From contig UQUR01000019.1 in NCBI GenBank assembly GCA_900544345.1, positions 1-13,657 of the forward strand: 13,657 bases of DNA. Reading direction: 5' to 3'. Source of the stretch: an uncultured Sutterella sp. (lineage in GTDB: Bacteria > Pseudomonadota > Gammaproteobacteria > Burkholderiales > Burkholderiaceae_F). The notes under the pieces are model-generated. The model saw only the letters and a list, made by a program, of their open reading frames with translations, was not told the origin of the DNA and did no database searches. Of this stretch, positions 1-6,477 are shown one piece after another. The translations under genes were made by a program, and so were the position numbers. Each line of letters opens with the position of its first letter. Position 1 is the stretch's first letter.

Positions 1-171
1 TCCCATTGCGCCGATGCGTATTGCATCGCCGGTCATCTTAAGGCAAAACGTCTGGTCGGTTATTACTTTCAAAAGCAAACCCGTCGACACAATCGGCAGA
101 TCCATAAGCCGACGATTCTGAAGGGTGGCTTGAGAAAGAGAAATCAGGCAGCTTACGAAATGAAGGTTTAA
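1..171 (+). pseudogene. 3' end of IscB-like RRXRR/HNH nuclease gene, C-terminally truncated
   Basis: Reading from base 1 in frame 1 gives 56 residues and a TAA at 169-171; the 5' part lies outside the window. The residues start SHCADAYCIAGHL. The H-x-x-D-A pattern fits the RuvC-III motif of IscB/Cas9-like nucleases, where the Asp is catalytic. The following stretch, with RRHNRQIHK and then KGGLRKRNQAAYEMK, resembles what follows RuvC-III in IscB-type proteins. In that family the chain normally continues through a conserved K-G-F segment into a C-terminal target-recognition domain. Here it stops just at that point. Reading one base differently from about 166 would go on for some 16 more residues, so a frameshift is plausible. 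It could instead be a naturally short variant. The family call rests on a short fragment recalled from memory. The guide RNA of such systems usually lies upstream of the gene, so it would be outside this window. Confidence 0.5.
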
Positions 172-201
172 TGAGAAATCAAAGAGTTAAAGTGGTTGTT
201 G

Positions 202-228
202 AGGGAGGCTGACGCCTCCCTGTCTTTT
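202..228 (+). terminator. Rho-independent terminator after the nuclease fragment
   Basis: An 8-bp perfect stem (AGGGAGGC at 202-209 with GCCTCCCT at 214-221) closes a 4-base loop and is followed by GTCTTTT. GC-rich stem plus T-run reads as an intrinsic terminator for the plus-strand gene ending at 171. There is no T-run on the other side, so it should act in one direction. Confidence 0.75.
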
Positions 229-265
229 AGCGTTACGGTTTAATATTAGTCTTTGACTTAACATC

Positions 266-287
266 TCCGCATCATCTTTAGTGCGGA
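266..287 (-). terminator. Weak hairpin downstream of the ABC operon
   Basis: TCCGCA (266-271) pairs with TGCGGA (282-287) across a 10-base loop, just beyond the stop of the ATPase gene on the minus strand. Flanking TTAA blocks can lengthen the helix imperfectly. No clear T-run follows, so this is only a possible transcript end for the importer operon. Confidence 0.25.
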
Positions 288-293
288 TTAACT

Positions 294-1031
294 TTATAGA
301 ACGCGTTTCAAGAAGGCTCGTGTTCGAGCTTCTTTGGGATTAACGAGCACTTCTTCTGGAGTTCCTTCTTCAACAATAACTCCGCCATCCATGAAAATGA
401 CACGGTCAGCGACCTCGCGAGCGAAGGTAATTTCGTGCGTGACCACAATCATGGTCATACCGTCATCGGCAAGACTTTTCATGACAGATAGCACTTCTCC
501 GACTAATTCTGGGTCAAGAGCAGAGGTTGGCTCATCAAATAAAATGACTTTAGGATCCATTGCAAGCGTGCGGGCGATAGCGACACGTTGCTGTTGACCG
601 CCAGAGAGTCGAACCGGATACTGATCGGCTTTATCAGCTAGACCCACGCGCTCTAACGTTTCAAGGGCGCGTTTTTGAGCTTCTTCTTTTGACTTGCCGC
701 TTACGACCATTTGACCGAGCATCACATTTTCAATCACGCTTTTATGGGGCCAGAGATTAAAGCGCTGAAAGACCATTCCCAAATGTTCACGGACTTTATT
801 GATGTTGACTTTACGATCGGTAATTTCTTGGTCGGCCACTTTGATGGAACCACGATCAGCGTCTTCAAGAGCGTTAATGCAGCGCAACATAGTGGATTTT
901 CCGGAACCTGACGGTCCCAGTACCACCACTTTCTCACCGCGATGTACTGTGAGATTGATGCCTTTGAGGACTTCAAGCGGGCCATAATTTTTATGCAGAT
1001 CGCGGATTTCAACAACCACTTCGTTACTCAT
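294..1031 (-). CDS. glnQ: Polar amino-acid ABC transporter, ATP-binding subunit
   Basis: The cytoplasmic ATPase of a polar amino-acid importer; it hydrolyses ATP to drive uptake through the permease encoded just upstream. All nucleotide-binding motifs are intact in its 245 residues: Walker A GPSGSGKST (39-47), Q-loop Gln89, signature LSGGQQQR (142-149), Walker B VILFDEPT (162-169), D-loop SALD (170-173) and switch His199. Length and motif spacing are those of the GlnQ/HisP/ArtP family. The start ATG overlaps the permease stop in an ATGA tetranucleotide (1028-1031), with GGAGA just upstream, so translation is coupled. It is the last gene of a binding protein-permease-ATPase operon. The symbol is a family-level name. 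The substrate (glutamine, arginine, histidine or another) cannot be read from this subunit. Confidence 0.95.
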   Translation of the reverse strand: MSNEVVVEIRDLHKNYGPLEVLKGINLTVHRGEKVVVLGPSGSGKSTMLRCINALEDADRGSIKVADQEITDRKVNINKVREHLGMVFQRFNLWPHKSVIENVMLGQMVVSGKSKEEAQKRALETLERVGLADKADQYPVRLSGGQQQRVAIARTLAMDPKVILFDEPTSALDPELVGEVLSVMKSLADDGMTMIVVTHEITFAREVADRVIFMDGGVIVEEGTPEEVLVNPKEARTRAFLKRVL

Positions 1032-1777
1032 TTGTCATCTCCTTTGCCCAAACGCTTTTCCATTTCACGGATAAGGTAGGCCAGGCCCAAAGTCATGACC
1101 CAATACATTAAAGAAATGGTGAGGTACGGTTCCCAATAACGAGCTGAGGCACCGGCAACGGTACGGGCGGCATAGGCGAGTTCTGTTAAGCCGATGGCCG
1201 AAACCAGTGAAGAGTCTTTCAAAATGGCAATAGCATTATTGCCGAGCGCTGGCAGCATTCGACGGAAGGCCTGAGGCATAATGATGTGACGCATGGTTTG
1301 CCACCAGGTCATACCAATCGAGCGTGCGGCCTCGGTTTGGCCTTTATCGAGCGATTGGATACCGGCGCGGAAAACTTCGCTCATGTAAGCACCGGCATTT
1401 AAGGTGATAGCACAAAAGCCAGCAATGAAGGCACCGTAGTTGCTGCGAAGTTCTCGAGCTAGTGCTCCGTCAATAATGAGACCGTCAACCGGATGAATGA
1501 AGATCGGTAAGACAGCAAAATACATCAAGAAGATTTGAACAAAAAGCGGAGTACCACGGAAAAAACTCACCCAAATCGTCACCGGCCAGCGCACACCGTA
1601 ATAAAGAATCGTCTTCCAAGGATCGTGTCTGGCGCTAGCCATGCGAGCCATGCCGAGAATCATCCCTAAAATCACGCCGAAAAATACACATCCAACAGTC
1701 AGTTCTATGGTGATTTCAGCGCCTTCGACAAACAGCGGCCAATACTCAGCCAATACATCTAAACGAAAACCGCCCAT
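1028..1777 (-). CDS. Polar amino-acid ABC transporter, permease subunit
   Basis: An inner-membrane permease of the HisMQ/GlnP family (249 residues) that forms the translocation path of the importer. Hydrophobic segments lie at about 20-45, 68-95, 114-135, 180-200 and 215-238, in line with the five-helix fold. The EAA coupling loop starts at EAARSIGMTWWQ (149-160) and runs to about 171, where the ATPase docks. FFRGTPLFVQ (72-81) is typical of this family. Only one permease gene is present, so the channel is probably a homodimer, as in GlnP, not a HisM/HisQ heterodimer. An AGAGG ribosome site lies about nine bases before the ATG. The gene sits 84 bases downstream of the binding-protein gene, behind a strong hairpin, and overlaps the ATPase start by four bases. 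Confidence 0.93.
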   Translation of the reverse strand: MGGFRLDVLAEYWPLFVEGAEITIELTVGCVFFGVILGMILGMARMASARHDPWKTILYYGVRWPVTIWVSFFRGTPLFVQIFLMYFAVLPIFIHPVDGLIIDGALARELRSNYGAFIAGFCAITLNAGAYMSEVFRAGIQSLDKGQTEAARSIGMTWWQTMRHIIMPQAFRRMLPALGNNAIAILKDSSLVSAIGLTELAYAARTVAGASARYWEPYLTISLMYWVMTLGLAYLIREMEKRLGKGDDK

Positions 1778-1806
1778 TTATGATTGCCTCTTTTTAATTT
1801 CAAAAA

Positions 1807-1836
1807 CCCGACAACGTCTTCATTAACGTTGTCGGG
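1807..1836 (-). terminator. Intercistronic terminator-like hairpin between binding protein and permease
   Basis: CCCGACAACGT (1807-1817) pairs perfectly with ACGTTGTCGGG (1826-1836), an 11-bp stem with an 8-base loop. On the minus strand TTTTTG follows directly, and the plus strand has AAATTTTTTG, so it could stop transcripts in both directions. Because it lies inside the operon, it probably acts as a partial terminator or 3' stabiliser that leaves more binding-protein mRNA than permease/ATPase mRNA. Confidence 0.75.
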
Positions 1837-1861
1837 AAATTTTTTGTTATGTGTTGATCAA

Positions 1862-2668
1862 TTATTTAATCGGTAATTGAGGAACGGGAGTGTTTTCACC
1901 GAACCACTTCTTATAGACCTTGGCATAAGCACCGGATTCAATGGTCTTTTTCAAACCGGCATTGATTTGGTCAAGTAATTCTTTATTGCCTTTGCGCACT
2001 GCAATACCGAAGTATTGATCTTCAAAACTCGGGTCACGAGTCATATTGAATTGTTTGTCCGGGTTTTGTGCAGCATAGTAGGCAAAGACGCCGACATCAC
2101 CGATTGCGGCATCAACACCGCCCGCAGACAGTTCTTCTAAGGCGAGCGGCGTGTTATCAAAGCGCTTAATATTTTTGCTTGCTTTGCCGAAAACTTTAGT
2201 AGCGGCAATGTCGCCTGCAGAGTTAGCGACCACAGAGATGTTCTTGCCCTTCAAATCATTGATCGAATTTACTTTCAGATTCTTTTGCGTAAGGATCAAT
2301 TGGTGGGCAGCAAAATAGGGTAACGAAAAATCAACAGCTTCCTGACGTTGCGGCGTGATCGTAATACCGCTCATAATCATGTCACGATCACCGTTTTTGA
2401 CAGATTCAAAAATCACACCGAAAAGCGTATTGATAAATTCCACCTTAAAGCCCTGAGCCTTAGCGATCTCTTTCATCAAATCAATATCAAAACCCACAAT
2501 CTCTTTATTGGGTGTTTGGAATTCAAACGGGCGATAGGTTGCTCCCGTTCCGACTGTGTAGGTCGGAGCCTCTTTGGCAGAGGCGGTTTGATCGGCCATA
2601 GCACCGCAGGAGAATCCGGCACAAGCCAAAGCGATAGAAGCAGAAACAATTAAGTGTTTAAAGGACAT
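1862..2668 (-). CDS. Periplasmic polar amino-acid-binding protein of the ABC importer
   Basis: The periplasmic receptor that captures an amino acid and delivers it to the permease. I chose the ATG at 2668 because GGAG lies six bases before it (2675-2678) and the product then starts with a clean Sec signal peptide: MSFK, a hydrophobic stretch, and a likely cut after AMA at residue 25. An in-frame start at 2695 would add nine charged residues and has no such site. No lipobox precedes either Cys, so it should be soluble. The mature part is a SBP_bac_3 (GlnH/HisJ/ArtJ) protein, with FEF near the N-terminus, the family stretch GFDIDLMKEIA, SGITITPQRQEAVDFS (its Arg normally binds the substrate carboxylate) and AAIGD (its Asp normally binds the amino group). 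It ends with the usual YKKWFG. The 268-residue length is normal. First gene of the importer operon; the substrate is uncertain. Confidence 0.93.
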   Translation of the reverse strand: MSFKHLIVSASIALACAGFSCGAMADQTASAKEAPTYTVGTGATYRPFEFQTPNKEIVGFDIDLMKEIAKAQGFKVEFINTLFGVIFESVKNGDRDMIMSGITITPQRQEAVDFSLPYFAAHQLILTQKNLKVNSINDLKGKNISVVANSAGDIAATKVFGKASKNIKRFDNTPLALEELSAGGVDAAIGDVGVFAYYAAQNPDKQFNMTRDPSFEDQYFGIAVRKGNKELLDQINAGLKKTIESGAYAKVYKKWFGENTPVPQLPIK

Positions 2669-2674
2669 TTTGTA

Positions 2675-2678
2675 CTCC
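2675..2678 (-). promoter_or_regulatory. Ribosome binding site that fixes the binding-protein start
   Basis: GGAG on the minus strand, six bases before the ATG at 2668. It favours this start over the in-frame ATG at 2695 and makes the protein begin with its signal peptide. Confidence 0.8.
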
Positions 2679-2812
2679 GATATTGTTTTATCCATTTTTT
2701 AGGAAAATTGCTTTTCCTTTTTTGAATAGATTATTGGTGATTTTCAATTTGTGTACAAGTTGATTTTTTTCAAAAAGATCAAAAAGTTAAGCAAAGTTCC
2801 TTAGAGGAAAAA

Positions 2813-2926
2813 ATGAAAACAAAAGCCCTCTTTTTGTCGGCTTTTTTATGCGATTTGGCGCTAAAACTAAAAAATTTTTTAAATGAAGTACTTAACTCAA
2901 TAAGAAACAAAATGTCTAGAAAATAA
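2813..2926 (+). CDS. Possible 37-residue small protein with signal-like N-terminus
   Basis: A 37-codon ORF begins with ATG at 2813, five bases after AGAGG (2803-2807), and ends with TAA at 2924-2926. The product starts MKTKALFLSAFL and continues as a Leu-rich, Lys-rich helix ending in RNKMSRK. The pattern is a basic start, a hydrophobic core and an amphipathic positive tail, which suits a small membrane-active or exported peptide. The DNA also holds a small inverted repeat (AAAAGCC at 2821-2827 with GGCTTTT at 2839-2845), so the coding look could be chance in AT-rich sequence. I do not recognise a family. It lies in the gap upstream of the importer operon, pointing away from it. Confidence 0.2.
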   Translation: MKTKALFLSAFLCDLALKLKNFLNEVLNSIRNKMSRK

Positions 2927-3323
2927 TCGACAAATCAGATTATTAAATCGGAAAAATCGATGGTTCTATCATCTCAAAACTTCAGTGCCGCTCGAGCGTC
3001 CCATTTAAAGTAAACCTGGCTAGAAATTTAAATAGGGATAATTGTGCTTCTATTATTTCAATTCCGTTCGGCACGGGAAAGTCGAATTTGTTGTAGAAAA
3101 AATAGAAAAGTTTTATCCGTTGAAGTGAGGTCTCGTAAAGTCTATAAGTCTCAGGCCACCTTGGATAATGTTCTGAAAATCGATGAGTGGAAACTGTTTG
3201 AAGCAACCGTTTTGTGTTCGGGCAATATCGAGTAGGTTAAAAAAAATCTATATCTGCCCTGGTATATGGTGATGTTTATTGAAGCTGACACGTCGCCTCA
3301 AACAGGGTTGCATGAAGTGGATC
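2927..3323. other. Gap of about 400 bases with possible coding debris
   Basis: No intact gene is evident. A plus-strand frame from 3044 to 3235 (63 codons) ends in a protein-like stretch containing KVYKSQATLDNVLKIDEW and then FEATVLCSGNIE. A neighbouring frame just before it (about 3074-3142) reads HGKVEFVVEKIEKFYPLK before a stop. The two could be parts of one decayed gene joined by a frameshift, but I recognise no family. On the minus strand the sugar-transferase transcript would pass a T8 run near 3240 preceded by only a weak stem. Confidence 0.25.
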
Positions 3324-3884
3324 TCAGTGCACAATATCGTCTTGCTTGATGACTTTTAAAATCGTGAGACCAATAATCTTTAGGTCAAATAAAAAGGATT
3401 GCTTTCTCAGATACTCTTCGTCAAGCGCTGCCTTATCTTCGCCGCTGATGCAGGTGCGGCCGTTTACCTGAGCCCAGCCGGAAATGCCGGGCAACAATTT
3501 ATCGACACCGGACTCTCTTCTGAGTCGTAGCACGTGACGTTCAATCGGCAATAGGGGGCGAGGACCGATTAAGCTCATGTCGCCGATTAAAACAGACCAA
3601 AATTGCGGGATTTCATCCAAACTGGTCTTGCGAATAAACGCACCGACTCGGGTGATATAGTGATTGGCTGTTTTAAATTCTTCAGCGGAAACGACCGGCG
3701 CCCCGATACACATGGATCGGAATTTAGGCATTGGAAACGGTTTGCTGTTTTTGCCGATTCGGGGAGACCAATAAAGAATGGGGCCGGGGGAATCAACTTT
3801 GATGGCAATGGCTACAATAAGCGCTACGGGCAGGACAACAGGTAACGAGGCCAGTACGAGCACAATATCAAGTAAGCGCTTCAT
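3324..3884 (-). CDS. Small bacterial sugar-phosphate transferase (PglC-type monotopic phosphoglycosyl transferase)
   Basis: It probably moves a sugar phosphate from a UDP-sugar to undecaprenyl phosphate at the inner membrane, the first committed step of a surface glycan, capsule or glycoprotein pathway. At 186 residues it is about the size of PglC and has only the catalytic core, not the extra transmembrane domain of WcaJ/WbaP. The N-terminal helix (4-28) carries Pro15 and Pro19 and fits the re-entrant membrane helix of the family. PKFRSM (53-58), the catalytic Asp-Glu in KTSLDEIPQ (90-91), DMSLIGPRPLLPIE (102-115) and PGISGWAQVNGR (132-143) are all present. I prefer the ATG at 3884. An in-frame TTG at 3896 would add four residues, and neither has a strong ribosome site. 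No other glycan gene is in the window, so its pathway is unknown. Confidence 0.9.
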   Translation of the reverse strand: MKRLLDIVLVLASLPVVLPVALIVAIAIKVDSPGPILYWSPRIGKNSKPFPMPKFRSMCIGAPVVSAEEFKTANHYITRVGAFIRKTSLDEIPQFWSVLIGDMSLIGPRPLLPIERHVLRLRRESGVDKLLPGISGWAQVNGRTCISGEDKAALDEEYLRKQSFLFDLKIIGLTILKVIKQDDIVH

Positions 3885-4087
3885 TGTAAGGTACAAAATC
3901 TTTAAAACTGAGCTCTAAATTTTAAATCAATTTGCGAATATACGCGGCAAAAATTCTGTCAAAATGCCTGTCTATTGAGGAAAATACGGAGTTCTGCCTC
4001 CATTGCCGCTCCGATAGACTCATTTAAAAGTGCGTTTTGCTAAGAGATGGTTGTTGCTTTCTTTTCTGAGTGAGTAGGTATGTGAGT

Positions 4088-4093
4088 TAAAAT
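4088..4093 (+). promoter_or_regulatory. Possible -10 box for the deacetylase/MFS operon
   Basis: TAAAAT lies 20 bases upstream of the GTG at 4113. No convincing -35 element is visible at 16-18 bases. The 228-base gap 3885-4112 separates divergent genes and must hold both promoters; I see no clear operator in it. Confidence 0.25.
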
Positions 4094-4112
4094 AAGAAAA
4101 AAAGGATATTTT

Positions 4113-5045
4113 GTGTCTACCGGTCTATTTACTCACGACTCTTGCTATCGACATATTACGGGCTCCATGAGTCCCGAGTCGCCCAACCGTATTCGAGCGA
4201 TTGAAGAGCGCCTTGTGGCTTCAGGTCTTGAAGGGGCGTTTACGCATAAGCAAACTCACCGCCAAGCGCAAATGGTTGATCTTTTAAGAGCTCATGAAGC
4301 TGATTACATTGAGCATGTTCGCTCATCCATTCCGACCGAAGACGGAAAGTTAATCCATATCAGTGAAGACACGGTCGTAAGCAGTGAATCGTGGACGGCT
4401 GCGCTAGAGAGTGCTGGATGCGTGCTTGAAGCGCTTGACTGCGTACATCAAGGACAACTCACTAATGCATTTTGCTGTGTAAGACCTCCGGGACACCATG
4501 CCCGTCGGGCTTCTGCGGGCGGTTTTTGCATTTTAAATAATGTTGCTATTGCAGCTCTTTATGCCCGAGACGTTTTAAAGATTGAGCGTATTGCAGTCAT
4601 TGATATTGATGCGCATCACGGAGATGGAACCGAAGATATTTTGGCTGGGCAAAAAGCCATCAGTTTTTTCTCATTTTTTGAAAAAGATATATTTCCGTAT
4701 CCTGCCTTGGAAAGCCAGGCAGGCAATATTCATAAAAGTGGATTAAGCGCGGGAGACACAGGGGAAAGGGCTTGTGAAATCATTCGTTGCGAATGGGAGC
4801 CTCTATTGAGACAATTTAATCCTCAGATCATTTTTATTTCCGCCGGTTTTGATGCTCACAGGTCAGATACCATGACAGGGCTTGAATTTTCTGATCTCGA
4901 CTATGCTCATATTACGCGAATCATTGATGATATTGCCCGCAATGTGTGTGATGAAAAAATCGTGAGTGTTTTAGAGGGCGGTTACGAACCCCGAAGTCTT
5001 TCGAGAGCCGTCATTGCTCATATCAGAACTTTGGCCCATGTTTAA
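4113..5045 (+). CDS. Histone-deacetylase-family amidohydrolase (class II HDAC-like)
   Basis: A zinc-dependent deacetylase of the arginase/deacetylase fold; bacterial members remove acetyl groups from acetylated lysines or polyamines in the cytoplasm. The 310 residues hold the full active site: the His pair in RPPGHH (128-129), the metal ligands in DIDAHHGDGT (Asp166, His168), the third ligand in SAGFDAH (Asp247), and the glycine-rich end LEGGY with Tyr291, which stabilises the transition state. The LEGGY form is class II-like. The start is GTG, with AAGGA six bases before it. It is followed after 13 bases by a transporter gene, so the two are probably made together. A polyamine or small-acetamide role is one reading of that pairing, but the substrate cannot be read from the sequence. 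Confidence 0.9.
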   Translation: MSTGLFTHDSCYRHITGSMSPESPNRIRAIEERLVASGLEGAFTHKQTHRQAQMVDLLRAHEADYIEHVRSSIPTEDGKLIHISEDTVVSSESWTAALESAGCVLEALDCVHQGQLTNAFCCVRPPGHHARRASAGGFCILNNVAIAALYARDVLKIERIAVIDIDAHHGDGTEDILAGQKAISFFSFFEKDIFPYPALESQAGNIHKSGLSAGDTGERACEIIRCEWEPLLRQFNPQIIFISAGFDAHRSDTMTGLEFSDLDYAHITRIIDDIARNVCDEKIVSVLEGGYEPRSLSRAVIAHIRTLAHV

Positions 5046-5058
5046 AGGATGAGTTTTC

Positions 5059-6342
5059 GTGTCGCTTTTTTCCATTGAACACTTAAAAGAAGGGGTCTCT
5101 AAACGAGAGGTTTGGTCTTGGGCTGCGTTTGATTTTGCCAATTCCGGTTATACAACGGTCGTTTTAACGGCCGTTTTCAATGCGTATTTTGTGAGCGTCA
5201 TCTGCGCAGACGCCTCATGGGCTACGCTTTTGTGGACAAGCATCATTGCGGTAAGCAATATTCTTGCGATTGTTTTAATGCCCCTGATCGGTGCGGCAAC
5301 TGACCTTAAAGGCAATAAAAAGTTTTGGACCGTCTTAATGAGTGCGCTTTGTATTGCTGCGACAGTGGGCTTAGCTTTCACAGGTCCTGGTACAATTGTT
5401 TGGGCTCTTTTAATGGTGGTTATCAGCAACTTTGCCTATAACGTTGGAGAAACACTTAATTCTGCTTTTTTACCTGAAATTGCCGATGAGCGCTCAATGG
5501 GGAAAGTCTCGGGCTGGGGATGGAGCTTTGGGTATTGCGGCGGTCTTTTGACATTAGGTTTAAGTTTGGCGCTCGTGCTTGTGATGCAGTCAAATGGAGC
5601 GGGAGCCGAGGATTACGTGCCATACACAATGCTTATTACTGCAGCTATTTTCTTGTTTGCAGCGCTACCTTTGGCACTATGGTTAAAGGAGCGAGCAGTT
5701 CCCAGAAGTAATGCCGCTTTTTGGCCATTGGTAAAGCAGTCGCAGGCCAGTTTAGTGAAAACATTTAAGAGTTTGCCAGAGCACAAAAATTTTGCATGGT
5801 TGGTTGCTAGTGGCTTGTCTTTTCAAGGCGGAATTGCCGTTGTGGTGACGTTGGCTGCCGTTTATGCCGATCAGGCAATGGGCTTTGCACCTGATGAAAC
5901 GATCCTCTTAGTCTTACTTGTCAATATCACAGCAGCAATCGGTGCCTTTGCCTTTGGCTACGTTGAAGACAGAATTGGCCACAAAAATGCCCTCATTGTG
6001 ACGCTTTTTATTTGGATGGCTATGGTGGGTGTTGCCTATTTTGCCCAAACGAAGCCTATTTTTTGGATTGCTGCTAATTTGGCCGGTATTGCTATGGGAT
6101 CAAGCCAATCTGCTGGACGTGCTTTAGTTGGAGTGTTGGCACCTGAAAAAGATCGTGCTGCTTTTTACTCTTTCTGGAATATGGCTTTGTGGGTAGCTAA
6201 TATCATCGGTCCCATGACCTATGGTTATATCACTTGGATCACCAATAATGACCAGCGTTTGGCGCTTCTTTGCACTGGGCTATTCTTTGTTTTGGGACTT
6301 ATTTTGCTTTTACCAATGAGGTTTACCAGCAAAGAAAAATAG
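5059..6342 (+). CDS. UMF1/Atg22-family MFS transporter
   Basis: An inner-membrane secondary transporter of the major facilitator superfamily, with about twelve hydrophobic segments in 427 residues. The start WSWAAFDFANSGYTTVV (19-35) and the loop NVGETLNSAFLPEIA are hallmarks of the UMF1 family, which includes fungal Atg22. Substrates of the bacterial members are mostly unknown; Atg22 exports amino acids from the vacuole. The GTG start is preceded by AAGGATGAG, 13 bases after the deacetylase stop, so both genes form one operon. The last codons before the stop (about 6271-6318) recur in diverged form at 8476-8523, on the far side of the next two genes. The 3' end of this gene may therefore have been supplied or copied when that cassette arrived. 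Confidence 0.9.
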   Translation: MSLFSIEHLKEGVSKREVWSWAAFDFANSGYTTVVLTAVFNAYFVSVICADASWATLLWTSIIAVSNILAIVLMPLIGAATDLKGNKKFWTVLMSALCIAATVGLAFTGPGTIVWALLMVVISNFAYNVGETLNSAFLPEIADERSMGKVSGWGWSFGYCGGLLTLGLSLALVLVMQSNGAGAEDYVPYTMLITAAIFLFAALPLALWLKERAVPRSNAAFWPLVKQSQASLVKTFKSLPEHKNFAWLVASGLSFQGGIAVVVTLAAVYADQAMGFAPDETILLVLLVNITAAIGAFAFGYVEDRIGHKNALIVTLFIWMAMVGVAYFAQTKPIFWIAANLAGIAMGSSQSAGRALVGVLAPEKDRAAFYSFWNMALWVANIIGPMTYGYITWITNNDQRLALLCTGLFFVLGLILLLPMRFTSKEK

Positions 6343-6420
6343 TTTAGGTTTGTCTCTAGAATCAGAATCTTCAAATCAGTTTGCTTTTATGTAATAGTTA
6401 TTTCTTATAGATGAAATGAA

Positions 6421-6426
6421 TATTAT
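6421..6426 (+). promoter_or_regulatory. Possible -10 box of the ATPase/TOPRIM operon
   Basis: TATTAT, 17 bases after a weak TTATTT -35-like element, overlaps the left edge of the large inverted repeat. If it is used, transcription would start inside the repeat, about 45 bases before the ATG at 6478. Confidence 0.35.
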
Positions 6427-6463
6427 GGTGTAAAATTTTTACACCGTAAAAATTTTACACCAT
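6425..6463. repeat. 39-bp perfect inverted repeat upstream of the ATPase gene
   Basis: An 18-base arm, ATGGTGTAAAATTTTTAC (6425-6442), and its exact reverse complement (6446-6463) flank the spacer ACC. Each arm itself contains a smaller palindrome: GTGTAAAA-T-TTTTACAC at 6428-6444 and GTAAAA-A-TTTTAC at 6446-6458. The site could therefore bind two repressor dimers side by side. It sits 14 bases before the ATG and overlaps the likely transcription start. It could act as an operator or as a 5' mRNA hairpin that hides the start, which has no obvious ribosome site of its own. Confidence 0.85.
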
Positions 6464-6477
6464 CTGACGAAACTATT

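Noticed and set aside
334..597. Open frame on the plus strand inside the ABC ATPase gene
   Set aside because: It is antisense to a gene with every ABC motif intact, has no family match, and is a mirror of that gene's codon pattern. Similar antisense frames within the permease, binding-protein, sugar-transferase, MFS, AAA ATPase and TraI_2-like genes were left out for the same reason.
2982..3206. 74-codon minus-strand frame in the gap before the sugar transferase
   Set aside because: No ribosome site, no recognisable family, and it overlaps a plus-strand stretch that reads more like protein.
6421..6463. The inverted repeat as a terminator of the MFS operon
   Set aside because: The arms are AT-rich, no T-run follows on the right, and the repeat sits 14 bases from the next start codon. 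An operator or 5' hairpin fits better.
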